DNA from: Bdellovibrionales bacterium
GTDB taxonomy: Bacteria; Bdellovibrionota; Bdellovibrionia; Bdellovibrionales; Bdellovibrionaceae
Direction of reading: 5' to 3'
Assembly: GCA_027320785.1 (NCBI GenBank)
Contig: DAHVKR010000073.1
Location: forward strand, 1 to 6,772
Length of the DNA: 6,772 bases
In this document: in pieces, positions 1 to 5,881 of the stretch
Layout of the letters: every line of letters begins with the position of its first letter
Numbering within the stretch: position 1 is the stretch's first letter
Position numbers and translations under genes: made by a program
Notes under the pieces: model-generated
The model's input: only the letters and a program-made list of their open reading frames with translations
What the model was told of the DNA's origin: nothing
The model's database searches: none

Positions 1-160
1 GAGCCGCTAGTTGAGCTCGCCATGAACGAGGTGTTTTTTTGAAAACTTTCAGTGAGCTGATTTTCAAGGCGGCCGCATCGACTTTACGAAACCAAATCCA
101 AGCTACAACAAGAGCCAAAGGAATAAACAGAAGTAAGAAGCCTGGATCTCTTAAACTCAA
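1..160 (-). CDS. BatA-like VWA-domain membrane protein (N-terminal fragment, cut by left edge)
   Basis: Only the first 53 codons are present. The reading starts MSLRDPGFLLLFIPLALVV and continues through a Trp-rich membrane end (AWIWFR) into a basic segment ending KKTPRSWRAQLAA. This is the layout of the BatA/aerotolerance N-terminal domain that precedes a von Willebrand factor A domain: a short cytoplasmic start, one hydrophobic helix at about residues 7-24, then 'L-K-I-S-S-L' and 'P-R-S-W-R'. The VWA domain itself would lie beyond the window. The start is TTG, chosen because it overlaps the upstream gene's stop as TTGA, has a strong GGAGGAGGA ribosome site just ahead, and begins exactly where the family's N terminus does. 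BatA-type proteins are inner-membrane partners of MoxR ATPases, which fits its place as fourth gene of a MoxR operon. Family assignment is by pattern; the MIDAS site cannot be seen here. Confidence 0.82.
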   Translation of the reverse strand, partial: MSLRDPGFLLLFIPLALVVAWIWFRKVDAAALKISSLKVFKKTPRSWRAQLAA

Positions 161-1032
161 AGCTCCTCCTCCGCCATTTTTTCAATCAGATTACGAGTCT
201 CTAAAGTGATATCTCGGTAATCCTGTAAATGGGCGCTCTTTGTCGAAGCATTGAGTTTTTGCCAACGATTATTCCAAAATCGTAACTGGCTTTTAAATTT
301 AATATAAGTTTTAGGAGCGTAGGATTTGAATTCTTTTTCTAAACGTTCAGAGGGTTGTCCTAAAAGAGCCAACCTATATTTCTGCCCCCAAAAAGTCTCA
401 CCAATCATTCTGAGTTCTTTCATGTAAACATCTGGTGAAATCAAAAGATCACCTTGCGTATCCTGTAGCCCTGCTTTGCGCGTGAGAATCCGCAGGTCTC
501 GATGAAATTGAGCGACTGGATTAGGACCTGTTGTTCGTTTTTTAATTTCTCTTAATATCTCGAGACGATTTTTTCGTTTTCTCCAGCTCCAAGCAGATAA
601 CAGAATAAAAATTCCAAAGACAGAGGCCACTAAAGCCCAATAGACCCAAGGCACTGGCAAAATCAAAGGCCCCATGGGGCCGTAAGGCTTCGGAGGTTGT
701 TGTTGAGTCGCTCCTTGCTGAGGAGGTGGCAAAACACTTTTGACCTCAAAATGCACAGCTGGAAAATCAAGAGTCGTCGTTCCATCTGTTACTTGAATTT
801 GATCAAAATTTTGCATGCCGACTCGGTAACTTGTCAGCTGCAAGTTGGCATGGGTTGAATCGGGTGACTCCATTTTCAAGAGCTTGAGAGTGTACTTATC
901 CTGGAGACCCGTAATTTGTGCCTTACTTACTTGAAAAGTAGCTGGCACATCTCCCTGACAATGGAGCTCAAAAACTTGCCCCACCGTTAGAGACTGATCT
1001 AAACCTTTTACTTCACAAGAATACGTGCTCAT
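157..1032 (-). CDS. Unrecognised single-pass membrane protein of the MoxR/Bat operon
   Basis: 291 residues. I do not recognise the family confidently; position between DUF58 and BatA genes is where DUF4381-like or BatD-like proteins often sit. Residues 1-98 look like a beta-sandwich with two cysteines (C6, C25) that could pair. Residues 100-127 are a Pro/Gln-rich linker. Residues 128-150 form one clear membrane helix rich in aromatic residues, followed at once by RKRKNR. Residues 155-291 are a charged helical domain. The positive-inside rule places the C-terminal domain in the cytoplasm and the beta domain in the periplasm, yet there is no N-terminal signal peptide. Reading back in frame meets a TAA about 14 codons upstream with no usable start between, so the ATG at 1032 is the first possible one. 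It overlaps the DUF58 stop as ATGA. A role as membrane partner of the MoxR system is inferred from context only. Confidence 0.85.
   Translation of the reverse strand: MSTYSCEVKGLDQSLTVGQVFELHCQGDVPATFQVSKAQITGLQDKYTLKLLKMESPDSTHANLQLTSYRVGMQNFDQIQVTDGTTTLDFPAVHFEVKSVLPPPQQGATQQQPPKPYGPMGPLILPVPWVYWALVASVFGIFILLSAWSWRKRKNRLEILREIKKRTTGPNPVAQFHRDLRILTRKAGLQDTQGDLLISPDVYMKELRMIGETFWGQKYRLALLGQPSERLEKEFKSYAPKTYIKFKSQLRFWNNRWQKLNASTKSAHLQDYRDITLETRNLIEKMAEEEL
164..172 (-). promoter_or_regulatory. Strong ribosome binding site supporting the TTG start of the BatA-like gene
   Basis: On the minus strand this reads GGAGGAGGA. It sits inside the last codons of the preceding gene, about 7 bases (measured from the best GGAGG core) before a TTG that overlaps that gene's TGA. 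Its strength and spacing decide the otherwise unlisted start of the BatA-like gene and suggest translational coupling. The same bases encode the Glu-rich C terminus (AEEEL) of the upstream protein. Confidence 0.6.
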
Positions 1033-1907
1033 CGCCTTTGCCCTCGACGCGCAAAGAACTGCACAATGGGTTTATAAAAATCCTTCTGATTCGAAAGATC
1101 AATAATGTCGACAAGTGACCCCTTCAGCTCTTGGGTCTTTTCTTGCCATTCTTTTTGGCGCAGTCCTTTAAAAATTTTTTTAAATTCAGCAGAACTCGTG
1201 TCCACCAGCAACTCTTCTTCAGACTCAGGATCCCAAAGTTCGACCAATCCCAGAGAAGGTAGAGACGATTCAAACTCATCCTCCATCCGAACAGCTACAA
1301 CATCGTGTTTTTTTCCGAGAAGTTTAATAGAGGCTTGAAATTCTTGATCCATGAAGTCGCTGAGAAAAAAAACAATGGATTTCTTTTTGAGAACACCCTG
1401 AAGAAAATCAGCCGCAGAGGCTATGCTGGTGCGATTATGTTTGGGCTCAAAGAAAGCGAGGTCTCGCAAAAGTCTTTGAATATGTCCGCGGTTTTTTTTA
1501 GGGGGCAAATAGTGCTCAACAAAATCTGTGAAAAGAATGAGACCGACTTCATCGCCGTTCTTAATGGCTGAAAGGGCCAGAGTCGCCGCCACATGAACAA
1601 GCTTGTCGCGCTTTGAAAAGTTACCACTTCCAAAAGCCGTCGAACCGCTAATATCCACACAGAGCATGACTTGCAGTTCACGCTCCTCATCAAATTTTTT
1701 AATAAACGGCTTTCCAGTTCGTGCCATGAGTGGCCAAGAAATGTGTCGAATATCATCTCCGGCCACATACTCACGAAAATCAGAGAAGGTCATCCCTTGT
1801 CCACGAAAAGCCGTCTTGTATTCTCCTGAAATCACAGAGTCCACCAGCTTCCGTGTCCGGATTTCTAACAGGCGCGTCTGCTTCAGAAGATCAGCGGGCT
1901 TTTGCAT
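1029..1907 (-). CDS. DUF58 domain-containing protein (VWA-like, MoxR partner)
   Basis: 292 residues, full length for the family. The DUF58 signature is complete: GQGMTFSDFREYVAGDD at 36-52, RHISW at 54-58, MARTGKPFIKKF at 61-72 and EERE at 74-77. A VWA-like fold follows, with the MIDAS motif DISGS at 85-89, a candidate MIDAS threonine at T160 and a candidate distal aspartate at D184 in 'FLSDF'. All metal-coordinating positions therefore look intact, unlike some DUF58 proteins. There is no signal peptide or membrane helix, so it should be cytoplasmic and handled by the MoxR ATPase encoded just upstream. Its start is 3 bases beyond the MoxR stop, and a GGAGGTGGAGG ribosome site lies inside the end of the moxR-like gene. 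Its own stop overlaps the next gene as ATGA. Molecular function in this organism is unknown; DUF58 proteins accompany MoxR in Bat-type operons. Confidence 0.95.
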   Translation of the reverse strand: MQKPADLLKQTRLLEIRTRKLVDSVISGEYKTAFRGQGMTFSDFREYVAGDDIRHISWPLMARTGKPFIKKFDEERELQVMLCVDISGSTAFGSGNFSKRDKLVHVAATLALSAIKNGDEVGLILFTDFVEHYLPPKKNRGHIQRLLRDLAFFEPKHNRTSIASAADFLQGVLKKKSIVFFLSDFMDQEFQASIKLLGKKHDVVAVRMEDEFESSLPSLGLVELWDPESEEELLVDTSSAEFKKIFKGLRQKEWQEKTQELKGSLVDIIDLSNQKDFYKPIVQFFARRGQRR

Positions 1908-1910
1908 GGA

Positions 1911-2903
1911 CTAAACGACCTCCACCTCCGAGATGAGTTCTTTCACCACATCATCGGTTGTCACATTCTCAGCTTCTGCTTCAAAGTTTAAGATTAATCG
2001 ATGGCGTAGAACCATCATCACAATGGACTTCACATCTTCTAATGTCACATAGCCACGACCGCGAAGGAAAGCTTGTGCTTTCGATGCTCGGAAAAGGGAA
2101 ATCGTTGCACGAGGCGAAGCTCCTACTTGAATCAAATCAGCAACGCGAGCCAAACCATAATCTTTTGGATGCCGAGTCGCCATAATCAAATCCACCATGT
2201 AGTTTTTAATTTTAGCATCGACGTAAATTTGATCCACACGATCGGAGGCACGCAGAAGATTATCTTTTGAGATCACCGCATTTAAAAGTGGCTTATTGTT
2301 AAAACCCATTTTGTTCAGGATCTCGAGCTCTTCTTTTTTCGAGGGATAGGTCACATGAATTTTAAACATGAACCGATCCATCTGAGCTTCAGGCAGAGGA
2401 TAAGTTCCCTCTTGCTCGAGGGGGTTTTGGGTTGCCAAAACAAGGAATGGAGCTTCCAATTTGTAGGTGTTTTCACCGATTGTGACTTGTTTTTCAGCCA
2501 TAGCTTCAAGAAGGGCCGATTGCACCTTTGCAGGTGCGCGGTTGATCTCATCCGCCAGCACGATATTCGCAAAAATCGGTCCTTTTCGAGGAGCAAAGTC
2601 TCCCGTCTTAGGGTTGAAAATCATAGTTCCGATTAAATCTGTAGGAAGAAGGTCAGGGGTAAATTGAATCCTCTGAAAGTTCAAAGAAATCGTTTGTGAA
2701 ACGGCTGAAATAGTCAGTGTCTTGGCTAAACCCGGGACACCTTCGAGAAGAATATGGCCTCCCGTTAAAAGTCCCATTAAGATCCCATCCACCATATCAG
2801 ATTGCCCCACAACAACTTGTGAAATCTGAGATTTCATTTGAGCAATAAACTGACTCTCCTGAGCAATTTGTGCATTGAGCGTCATCAAATCCACTTCTGA
2901 CAT
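1911..2903 (-). CDS. MoxR-family AAA+ ATPase
   Basis: 330 residues, the usual length for MoxR ATPases. The Walker A motif GVPGLAKT is at 55-62, Walker B with D118-E119 in 'VLADEINRAP', sensor 1 N160 in 'LATQNP', and the family-typical 'EGTYPLPEAQMDRF' at 165-178 holds the putative arginine finger R177. Sensor 2 R265 lies in 'GASPRA'. All ATPase residues are therefore present. MoxR proteins hydrolyse ATP as hexamers and act as chaperones that mature or activate VWA/MIDAS proteins; the obvious clients are the DUF58 and BatA-like products downstream. It is the promoter-proximal gene of the minus-strand operon. The ATG at 2903 follows an AAGGAG site by 5 bases, supporting this start over the internal Met7. 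The exact cellular process is inferred: Bat systems have been linked to oxygen and envelope stress tolerance. Confidence 0.96.
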   Translation of the reverse strand: MSEVDLMTLNAQIAQESQFIAQMKSQISQVVVGQSDMVDGILMGLLTGGHILLEGVPGLAKTLTISAVSQTISLNFQRIQFTPDLLPTDLIGTMIFNPKTGDFAPRKGPIFANIVLADEINRAPAKVQSALLEAMAEKQVTIGENTYKLEAPFLVLATQNPLEQEGTYPLPEAQMDRFMFKIHVTYPSKKEELEILNKMGFNNKPLLNAVISKDNLLRASDRVDQIYVDAKIKNYMVDLIMATRHPKDYGLARVADLIQVGASPRATISLFRASKAQAFLRGRGYVTLEDVKSIVMMVLRHRLILNFEAEAENVTTDDVVKELISEVEVV

Positions 2904-3102
2904 GTCTACTCCTTCTTACAAACAAGCTAAACGTTACGATAGCTTCCGTTGCGACCTGATCCTAACCTATATTCACTAGCTTAAATTGACCTTAACGCAG
3001 TCTCATAAAACGAGCATGCCACCGGCCAGCATAGAATAGGATTGGCGATTTATTTATTTGACCTTTTTGCTTGTGACTCGGCAAGAAACTTCGATACTCT
3101 TG
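2904..3102. promoter_or_regulatory. Divergent intergenic region between the MoxR operon and the HtpX-like gene
   Basis: About 200 bases with no convincing gene. It must hold the promoter of the minus-strand operon and probably that of the plus-strand group. On the plus strand, TAGAAT at 3032-3037 is a fair sigma-70 -10 box, but the sequence 17 bases upstream is not a good -35. TTGACC at 2986-2991 would make a -35 but has no -10 at proper spacing. On the minus strand only weak matches are seen (for example a TATA stretch near 2968). I see no strong operator palindrome. Promoter placement is therefore a guess; only the divergent layout is certain. Confidence 0.35.
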
Positions 3103-3957
3103 ATGAGAATGAACTCTCAACGCACGACCTCGACTCAAGTCTGGCTTTTCATTGTGACGACAAGCCTCGTCTTCATGATCTTATGCTCTCAAATCGCAGG
3201 GCGCCCTGGGCTTTTGATTGGACTCGTCATCGCTCTAATCTTTCACACTCTCATATTTCTTTGGGGAGACAGCCTTCTCCTGAAAAGTCTTCCACTCAAA
3301 CCTTTACGAGGACAAGATCCCTGGATGTTGAACTCCAAAACGCGAGAGTGGATTCAAAGAGGTCCTATTCGAATGACTCAATCACCAGACCTGTTTCTGA
3401 TCGAGTCCGACTTACCAACAGCCTTCAGTTTTGAGGTCCCTTGGAAAAAACCCCTCATTGGGTTTTCCACTTCCCTACTTCGAAAACTGACACCCGATGA
3501 AATCGAAATGGTTTTGATCCACCAACTTTGCCAGCTTCAACATCGACAAAGTTTGCGTTTTGCCATACTCAGCCTCATGGCTAATACTCTCGCCCGTCTG
3601 TGTAATTTTTTGGACCAGGCCTGGATTCCCAACTCTATTTTCAATCACAAACAACAACCCTTCTTATTTCTTTTTTCACCTTTGATCTCACTCATGGTTC
3701 GGCTTTCTCACTCGAGTCACGACCAGTATGTCATTGATCAGCATGCTGCGCAGCTTATTGGTTCTCGAGAAAAGCTCGGCCGCCTACTTTGGAAACTAGA
3801 GGGCTGGTCTTTGACGCATCCCATGAATATTCTGCCAGCAACCTCTCATCTGTTTATTGTCAACCCCGAGAGAATCAGGCAAAAAAATAATCTCCTCCAA
3901 TTTCATCCTGCGACTCGCGATCGTTTGGAAAAACTGGTAGGATCTTATCCTGTTTAG
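3103..3957 (+). CDS. HtpX-like (M48B) membrane protein with a degenerate zinc site; probable pseudoprotease
   Basis: 284 residues from the ATG at 3103. The open frame reaches back to a TTG at 3058, but HtpX proteins begin just before the first helix, which favours 3103 or the ATG at 3109; none has a clear ribosome site. Numbering from 3103, two hydrophobic helices (about 13-30 and 35-55) carry the HtpX-like 'IAGRPGLLIGLVIAL'. 'GFSTSLLRKLTPDEIEMVL' (120-138) matches the segment before the active site. Two further hydrophobic stretches follow at about 152-175 and 186-201. The C terminus keeps 'SHLFIVNP' and 'FHPATRDRLEKL', both family hallmarks. However HExxH is HQLCQ (140-144), and the third zinc ligand, Glu in the family's E-Y-x-A-D, is Gln (Q208 in 'QYVID'). 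The general base and two of three zinc ligands are lost, with no frameshift. A retained membrane fold with a non-catalytic role is likely. It leads the plus-strand group, 24 bases before the DUF1844 gene. Confidence 0.83.
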   Translation: MRMNSQRTTSTQVWLFIVTTSLVFMILCSQIAGRPGLLIGLVIALIFHTLIFLWGDSLLLKSLPLKPLRGQDPWMLNSKTREWIQRGPIRMTQSPDLFLIESDLPTAFSFEVPWKKPLIGFSTSLLRKLTPDEIEMVLIHQLCQLQHRQSLRFAILSLMANTLARLCNFLDQAWIPNSIFNHKQQPFLFLFSPLISLMVRLSHSSHDQYVIDQHAAQLIGSREKLGRLLWKLEGWSLTHPMNILPATSHLFIVNPERIRQKNNLLQFHPATRDRLEKLVGSYPV

Positions 3958-3981
3958 TCGGCCCAAAAGAAAGGAGTTCCG

Positions 3982-4230
3982 ATGTCACAAGTTGATGCGA
4001 GTTTTTCTATGTTGGTGATGTCTGTTGCGTCCAGCGCAGCTATGGCCTTAGGACTCACACCCAATCCTCAAACCGGAAAAACAGAAACAGATAAAGAAAT
4101 GGCACGATTCAATATCGACCTTCTTTTGATTTTAAAAGATAAAACAAAAAATAATTTATCATCTGAAGAAACCGAATTACTGGATCAGCTACTTAAAGAC
4201 TTACAACTTAAGTTTGTTCAGTTTAAATAA
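3982..4230 (+). CDS. DUF1844 domain-containing small protein
   Basis: 82 residues, typical length for DUF1844. The pattern matches the family: an N-terminal apolar helix (about 8-24, 'FSMLVMSVASSAAMALG'), then 'NPQTGK' at 28-33, then 'FNIDLLLILKDKTKNNLS' at 43-60 and a Glu/Leu-rich final helix with 'ELLDQLLKDLQLKFV'. The apolar stretch follows an acidic start, so it is not a signal peptide; the protein is probably cytoplasmic or membrane-associated. Biochemical function is unknown. An AAGGAG site lies 6 bases before the ATG. It begins 24 bases after the HtpX-like stop and ends 51 bases before the Do-type protease, so it may be cotranscribed with one or both. Confidence 0.9.
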   Translation: MSQVDASFSMLVMSVASSAAMALGLTPNPQTGKTETDKEMARFNIDLLLILKDKTKNNLSSEETELLDQLLKDLQLKFVQFK

Positions 4231-4240
4231 AATTTAAGCT

Positions 4241-4258
4241 CCCATTCAAATGGGTTTT
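4241..4258 (+). terminator. Weak hairpin with short T run between the DUF1844 and HtrA genes
   Basis: CCCAT and ATGGG form a 5-bp stem around a TCAA loop, followed by TTTT. This has the shape of an intrinsic terminator, but the stem is short and the T run is only four bases. It may be an attenuator that lowers read-through into the protease gene, or chance. Confidence 0.25.
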
Positions 4259-4281
4259 ACTGTGATTCAAAAGGAGTTTTT

Positions 4282-5721
4282 ATGAGAAAACTTATTTCAG
4301 TTGCTTTATTGACAGCCCTTCTACCAGCTTTTAGTTATGCTCAAACCTATTCCAAAACACCTCCTGTAATGAAACTCAGCGACCCACTACCTGCTAATCT
4401 TTTCGTGGAACTCAGTCGTGTTATCAACCCTACTGTCGTTAACATTTCAACTTCAGTGCTTCCAAGTAAAGTCCAGCCTGGCATGAGAGACCCTATGCTC
4501 GATATGCTCGAGCAACTATATGGATTTACTCCTCAGCTTCAGCCACGCTCTAATAAGCCTCAGCAGGTTGGACTCGGAACAGGTTTTATTATTCGTGATG
4601 ATGGCCTCATCCTGACCAATAATCATGTTATTCAAGGTGCTGATATCATCCAAGTGCAACTTTCCGGTGAGGAAGACAAGTTGTACGATGCGAAGGTTGT
4701 AGGTTCTGATGGTCGAACAGATGTCGCCCTTATTAAAATTAAACCTGACAAAAAACTACCAGTAGCCGCTCTTGGAAATTCTAAAGATTTAAAAGTGGGT
4801 GAATGGGTCGCGGCCTTTGGAAATCCATTTGGTCACTCTCATACTATGACAAAAGGAATTGTCTCGTCCATTAAACGAGAGATCGCTGAAATCAATCGTG
4901 TGCCCCTCATTCAAACAGATGCCAGCATCAACCCTGGAAACTCTGGAGGCCCCTTAGTGAATACTCAAGGATATGTCGTCGGCGTGAACTCGGCCATTGA
5001 TCCCCGTGGACCCGGAATTGGCTTTGCTATTCCTATTGATGATATTAAAAAAATTCTTCCCGATCTCGAAACACGAGGCTCCATTCGCAAGGGCTTCCTC
5101 GGTGTTGGCTTAGGAGACCATACTGATGAAAGTGCAGCTGAATTTGGATTGGGTGATAAATATCATGGAGCCGTGATTGTACAGGTCGTTCCCCATGGCC
5201 CCGCCGATCGCGCCGGTCTTAAAATGTATGACACCATCACTGAGGTGAATGGCAAAAAAATTCGCGACTCTTTTGATTTAACAGATACTATTTCTGGAGA
5301 AACCCCAGGCACCACTGTGAACTTAAAAGTGATCACCGCCGATGGACAACGGAAAACCTTAAAGGCTAAGATTTCTGAGCGCCCTCAGGAGCCACGAAAT
5401 ATGTATCTGGCTCAGCAAAAAAACTCTGACATGAGAGGGCACAAAGCCCCCTTCAATATTGGTTTTTCTGTTTCTGATTTAAACTCTCAACTTCGTCAAG
5501 AGCTCCGAATTGATGCCGCTGTTAAAAAGCCTGTCATCACAGGAATCGAGAGATCTTCTTTAGCTTCCATGGCAGGTCTTCAGGTGGGGGATATCATCCT
5601 GGAGGTCAACAAAAGACCCATCAACAAAGCTTCCGATGTCTTGAAGTCTCTTAAAAAAGATTCGAATTCTTTTCGAATTGCTCGAGGTCGGCAGATCATC
5701 GTCCTGACCTTTAGTCGATAA
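4282..5721 (+). CDS. degP: Periplasmic Do/HtrA-family serine protease (DegP/DegQ-like)
   Basis: 479 residues, the normal size for Do-type proteases with two PDZ domains. A Sec signal peptide occupies residues 1-20 (MRKL, then an apolar core, ending SYA before QT). The trypsin-like domain spans about 38-265 with all catalytic residues: H115 in 'TNNHVI', D147 in 'GRTDVALIKI' and S221 in 'NPGNSGGPL'. The LA-loop region holds 'MLEQLYGF' (75-82), resembling the aromatic loop of DegP/DegQ. PDZ1 covers roughly 268-366, with 'GFLGVGLG' and 'PADRAGLKMYDTITEVNG'. PDZ2 covers about 390-478, with 'LASMAGLQVGDIILEVN'. It should degrade or refold damaged periplasmic proteins. The ATG at 4282 has an AAGGAG site 6 bases ahead. 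The catalytically intact protease lies in the same group as the apparently dead HtpX-like protein. Whether it is orthologous to DegP or DegQ cannot be settled here, so the symbol is a family label. Confidence 0.95.
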   Translation: MRKLISVALLTALLPAFSYAQTYSKTPPVMKLSDPLPANLFVELSRVINPTVVNISTSVLPSKVQPGMRDPMLDMLEQLYGFTPQLQPRSNKPQQVGLGTGFIIRDDGLILTNNHVIQGADIIQVQLSGEEDKLYDAKVVGSDGRTDVALIKIKPDKKLPVAALGNSKDLKVGEWVAAFGNPFGHSHTMTKGIVSSIKREIAEINRVPLIQTDASINPGNSGGPLVNTQGYVVGVNSAIDPRGPGIGFAIPIDDIKKILPDLETRGSIRKGFLGVGLGDHTDESAAEFGLGDKYHGAVIVQVVPHGPADRAGLKMYDTITEVNGKKIRDSFDLTDTISGETPGTTVNLKVITADGQRKTLKAKISERPQEPRNMYLAQQKNSDMRGHKAPFNIGFSVSDLNSQLRQELRIDAAVKKPVITGIERSSLASMAGLQVGDIILEVNKRPINKASDVLKSLKKDSNSFRIARGRQIIVLTFSR

Positions 5722-5723
5722 TG

Positions 5724-5778
5724 GCATTTCAAATTGAGACACAACCTAATAAAAACGGGGCGTGTCTCGAGAAAATGC
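5724..5778 (+). terminator. Long imperfect hairpin just after the HtrA gene (terminator or 3'-end stabiliser)
   Basis: Starting 2 bases after the protease stop, GCATTTC (5724-5730) pairs with GAAAATGC (5771-5778) with one bulged A. After an AAA bulge, TTGAGACAC (5734-5742) pairs with GTGTCTCGA (5762-5770) with one G-T wobble. The loop is 19 bases. There is no T run after it, so it is not a textbook intrinsic terminator. It could still mark the 3' end of the transcript, protect it from exonucleases, or bind a protein as DNA. Confidence 0.4.
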
Positions 5779-5846
5779 ACATTTAATCCCAGCTTGAAAC
5801 AAAACTAGACCTTTTCGAAATTTCCGTGGCATTCCAATAGATTAAG

Positions 5847-5874
5847 TAAAGTTCATATTTGCAACAACCGATAA
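5847..5874 (+). promoter_or_regulatory. Sigma-28 (FliA-type) promoter candidate for the fibre-like gene
   Basis: TAAAGTTC (5847-5854) matches the sigma-28 -35 consensus TAAAGTTT at 7 of 8 positions. ACCGATAA (5867-5874) matches the -10 consensus GCCGATAA at 7 of 8. The spacer is 12 bases against the usual 11. Transcription would begin near 5880-5882, essentially at the ATG of the gene. The consensus used is the enterobacterial one; in Bdellovibrio FliA is reported to drive attack-phase genes, as I recall it. Confidence 0.55.
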
Positions 5875-5881
5875 GTCTGTC

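Noticed and set aside
1421..1774. A 117-codon minus-strand frame inside the DUF58 gene
   Set aside because: It lies wholly within a gene with complete DUF58 and MIDAS motifs; its translation shows no domain and no ribosome site was evident.
2355..2636. A 93-codon plus-strand frame opposite the MoxR gene
   Set aside because: It is antisense to conserved AAA+ motifs; apparent Cys/Ser/His content reflects the complement of those codons. No support as a gene.
2986..3011. TTGACC followed by TAAAAC as a sigma-70 promoter for the HtpX-like gene
   Set aside because: The spacer is 14 bases, too short for a normal promoter; the isolated TAGAAT further on is no better supported.
3058..3102. TTG start at 3058 extending the HtpX-like protein by 15 residues
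   Set aside because: No ribosome site at useful spacing, and the extra residues precede the point where HtpX proteins normally begin. ATG at 3103 or 3109 fits the family better, though this is not proven.
3042..3434. A 130-codon open frame on the plus strand overlapping the start of the HtpX-like gene in another frame
   Set aside because: The protein is Ser/Arg/Asp-rich with no recognisable motif, and it overlaps a frame with clear family similarity. It is best read as a shadow.
2979..4240. AGCTTAAATT near 2979-2988 and its inverse AATTTAAGCT at 4231-4240
   Set aside because: A single 10-base AT-rich match over more than 1 kb is expected by chance; no flanking similarity.
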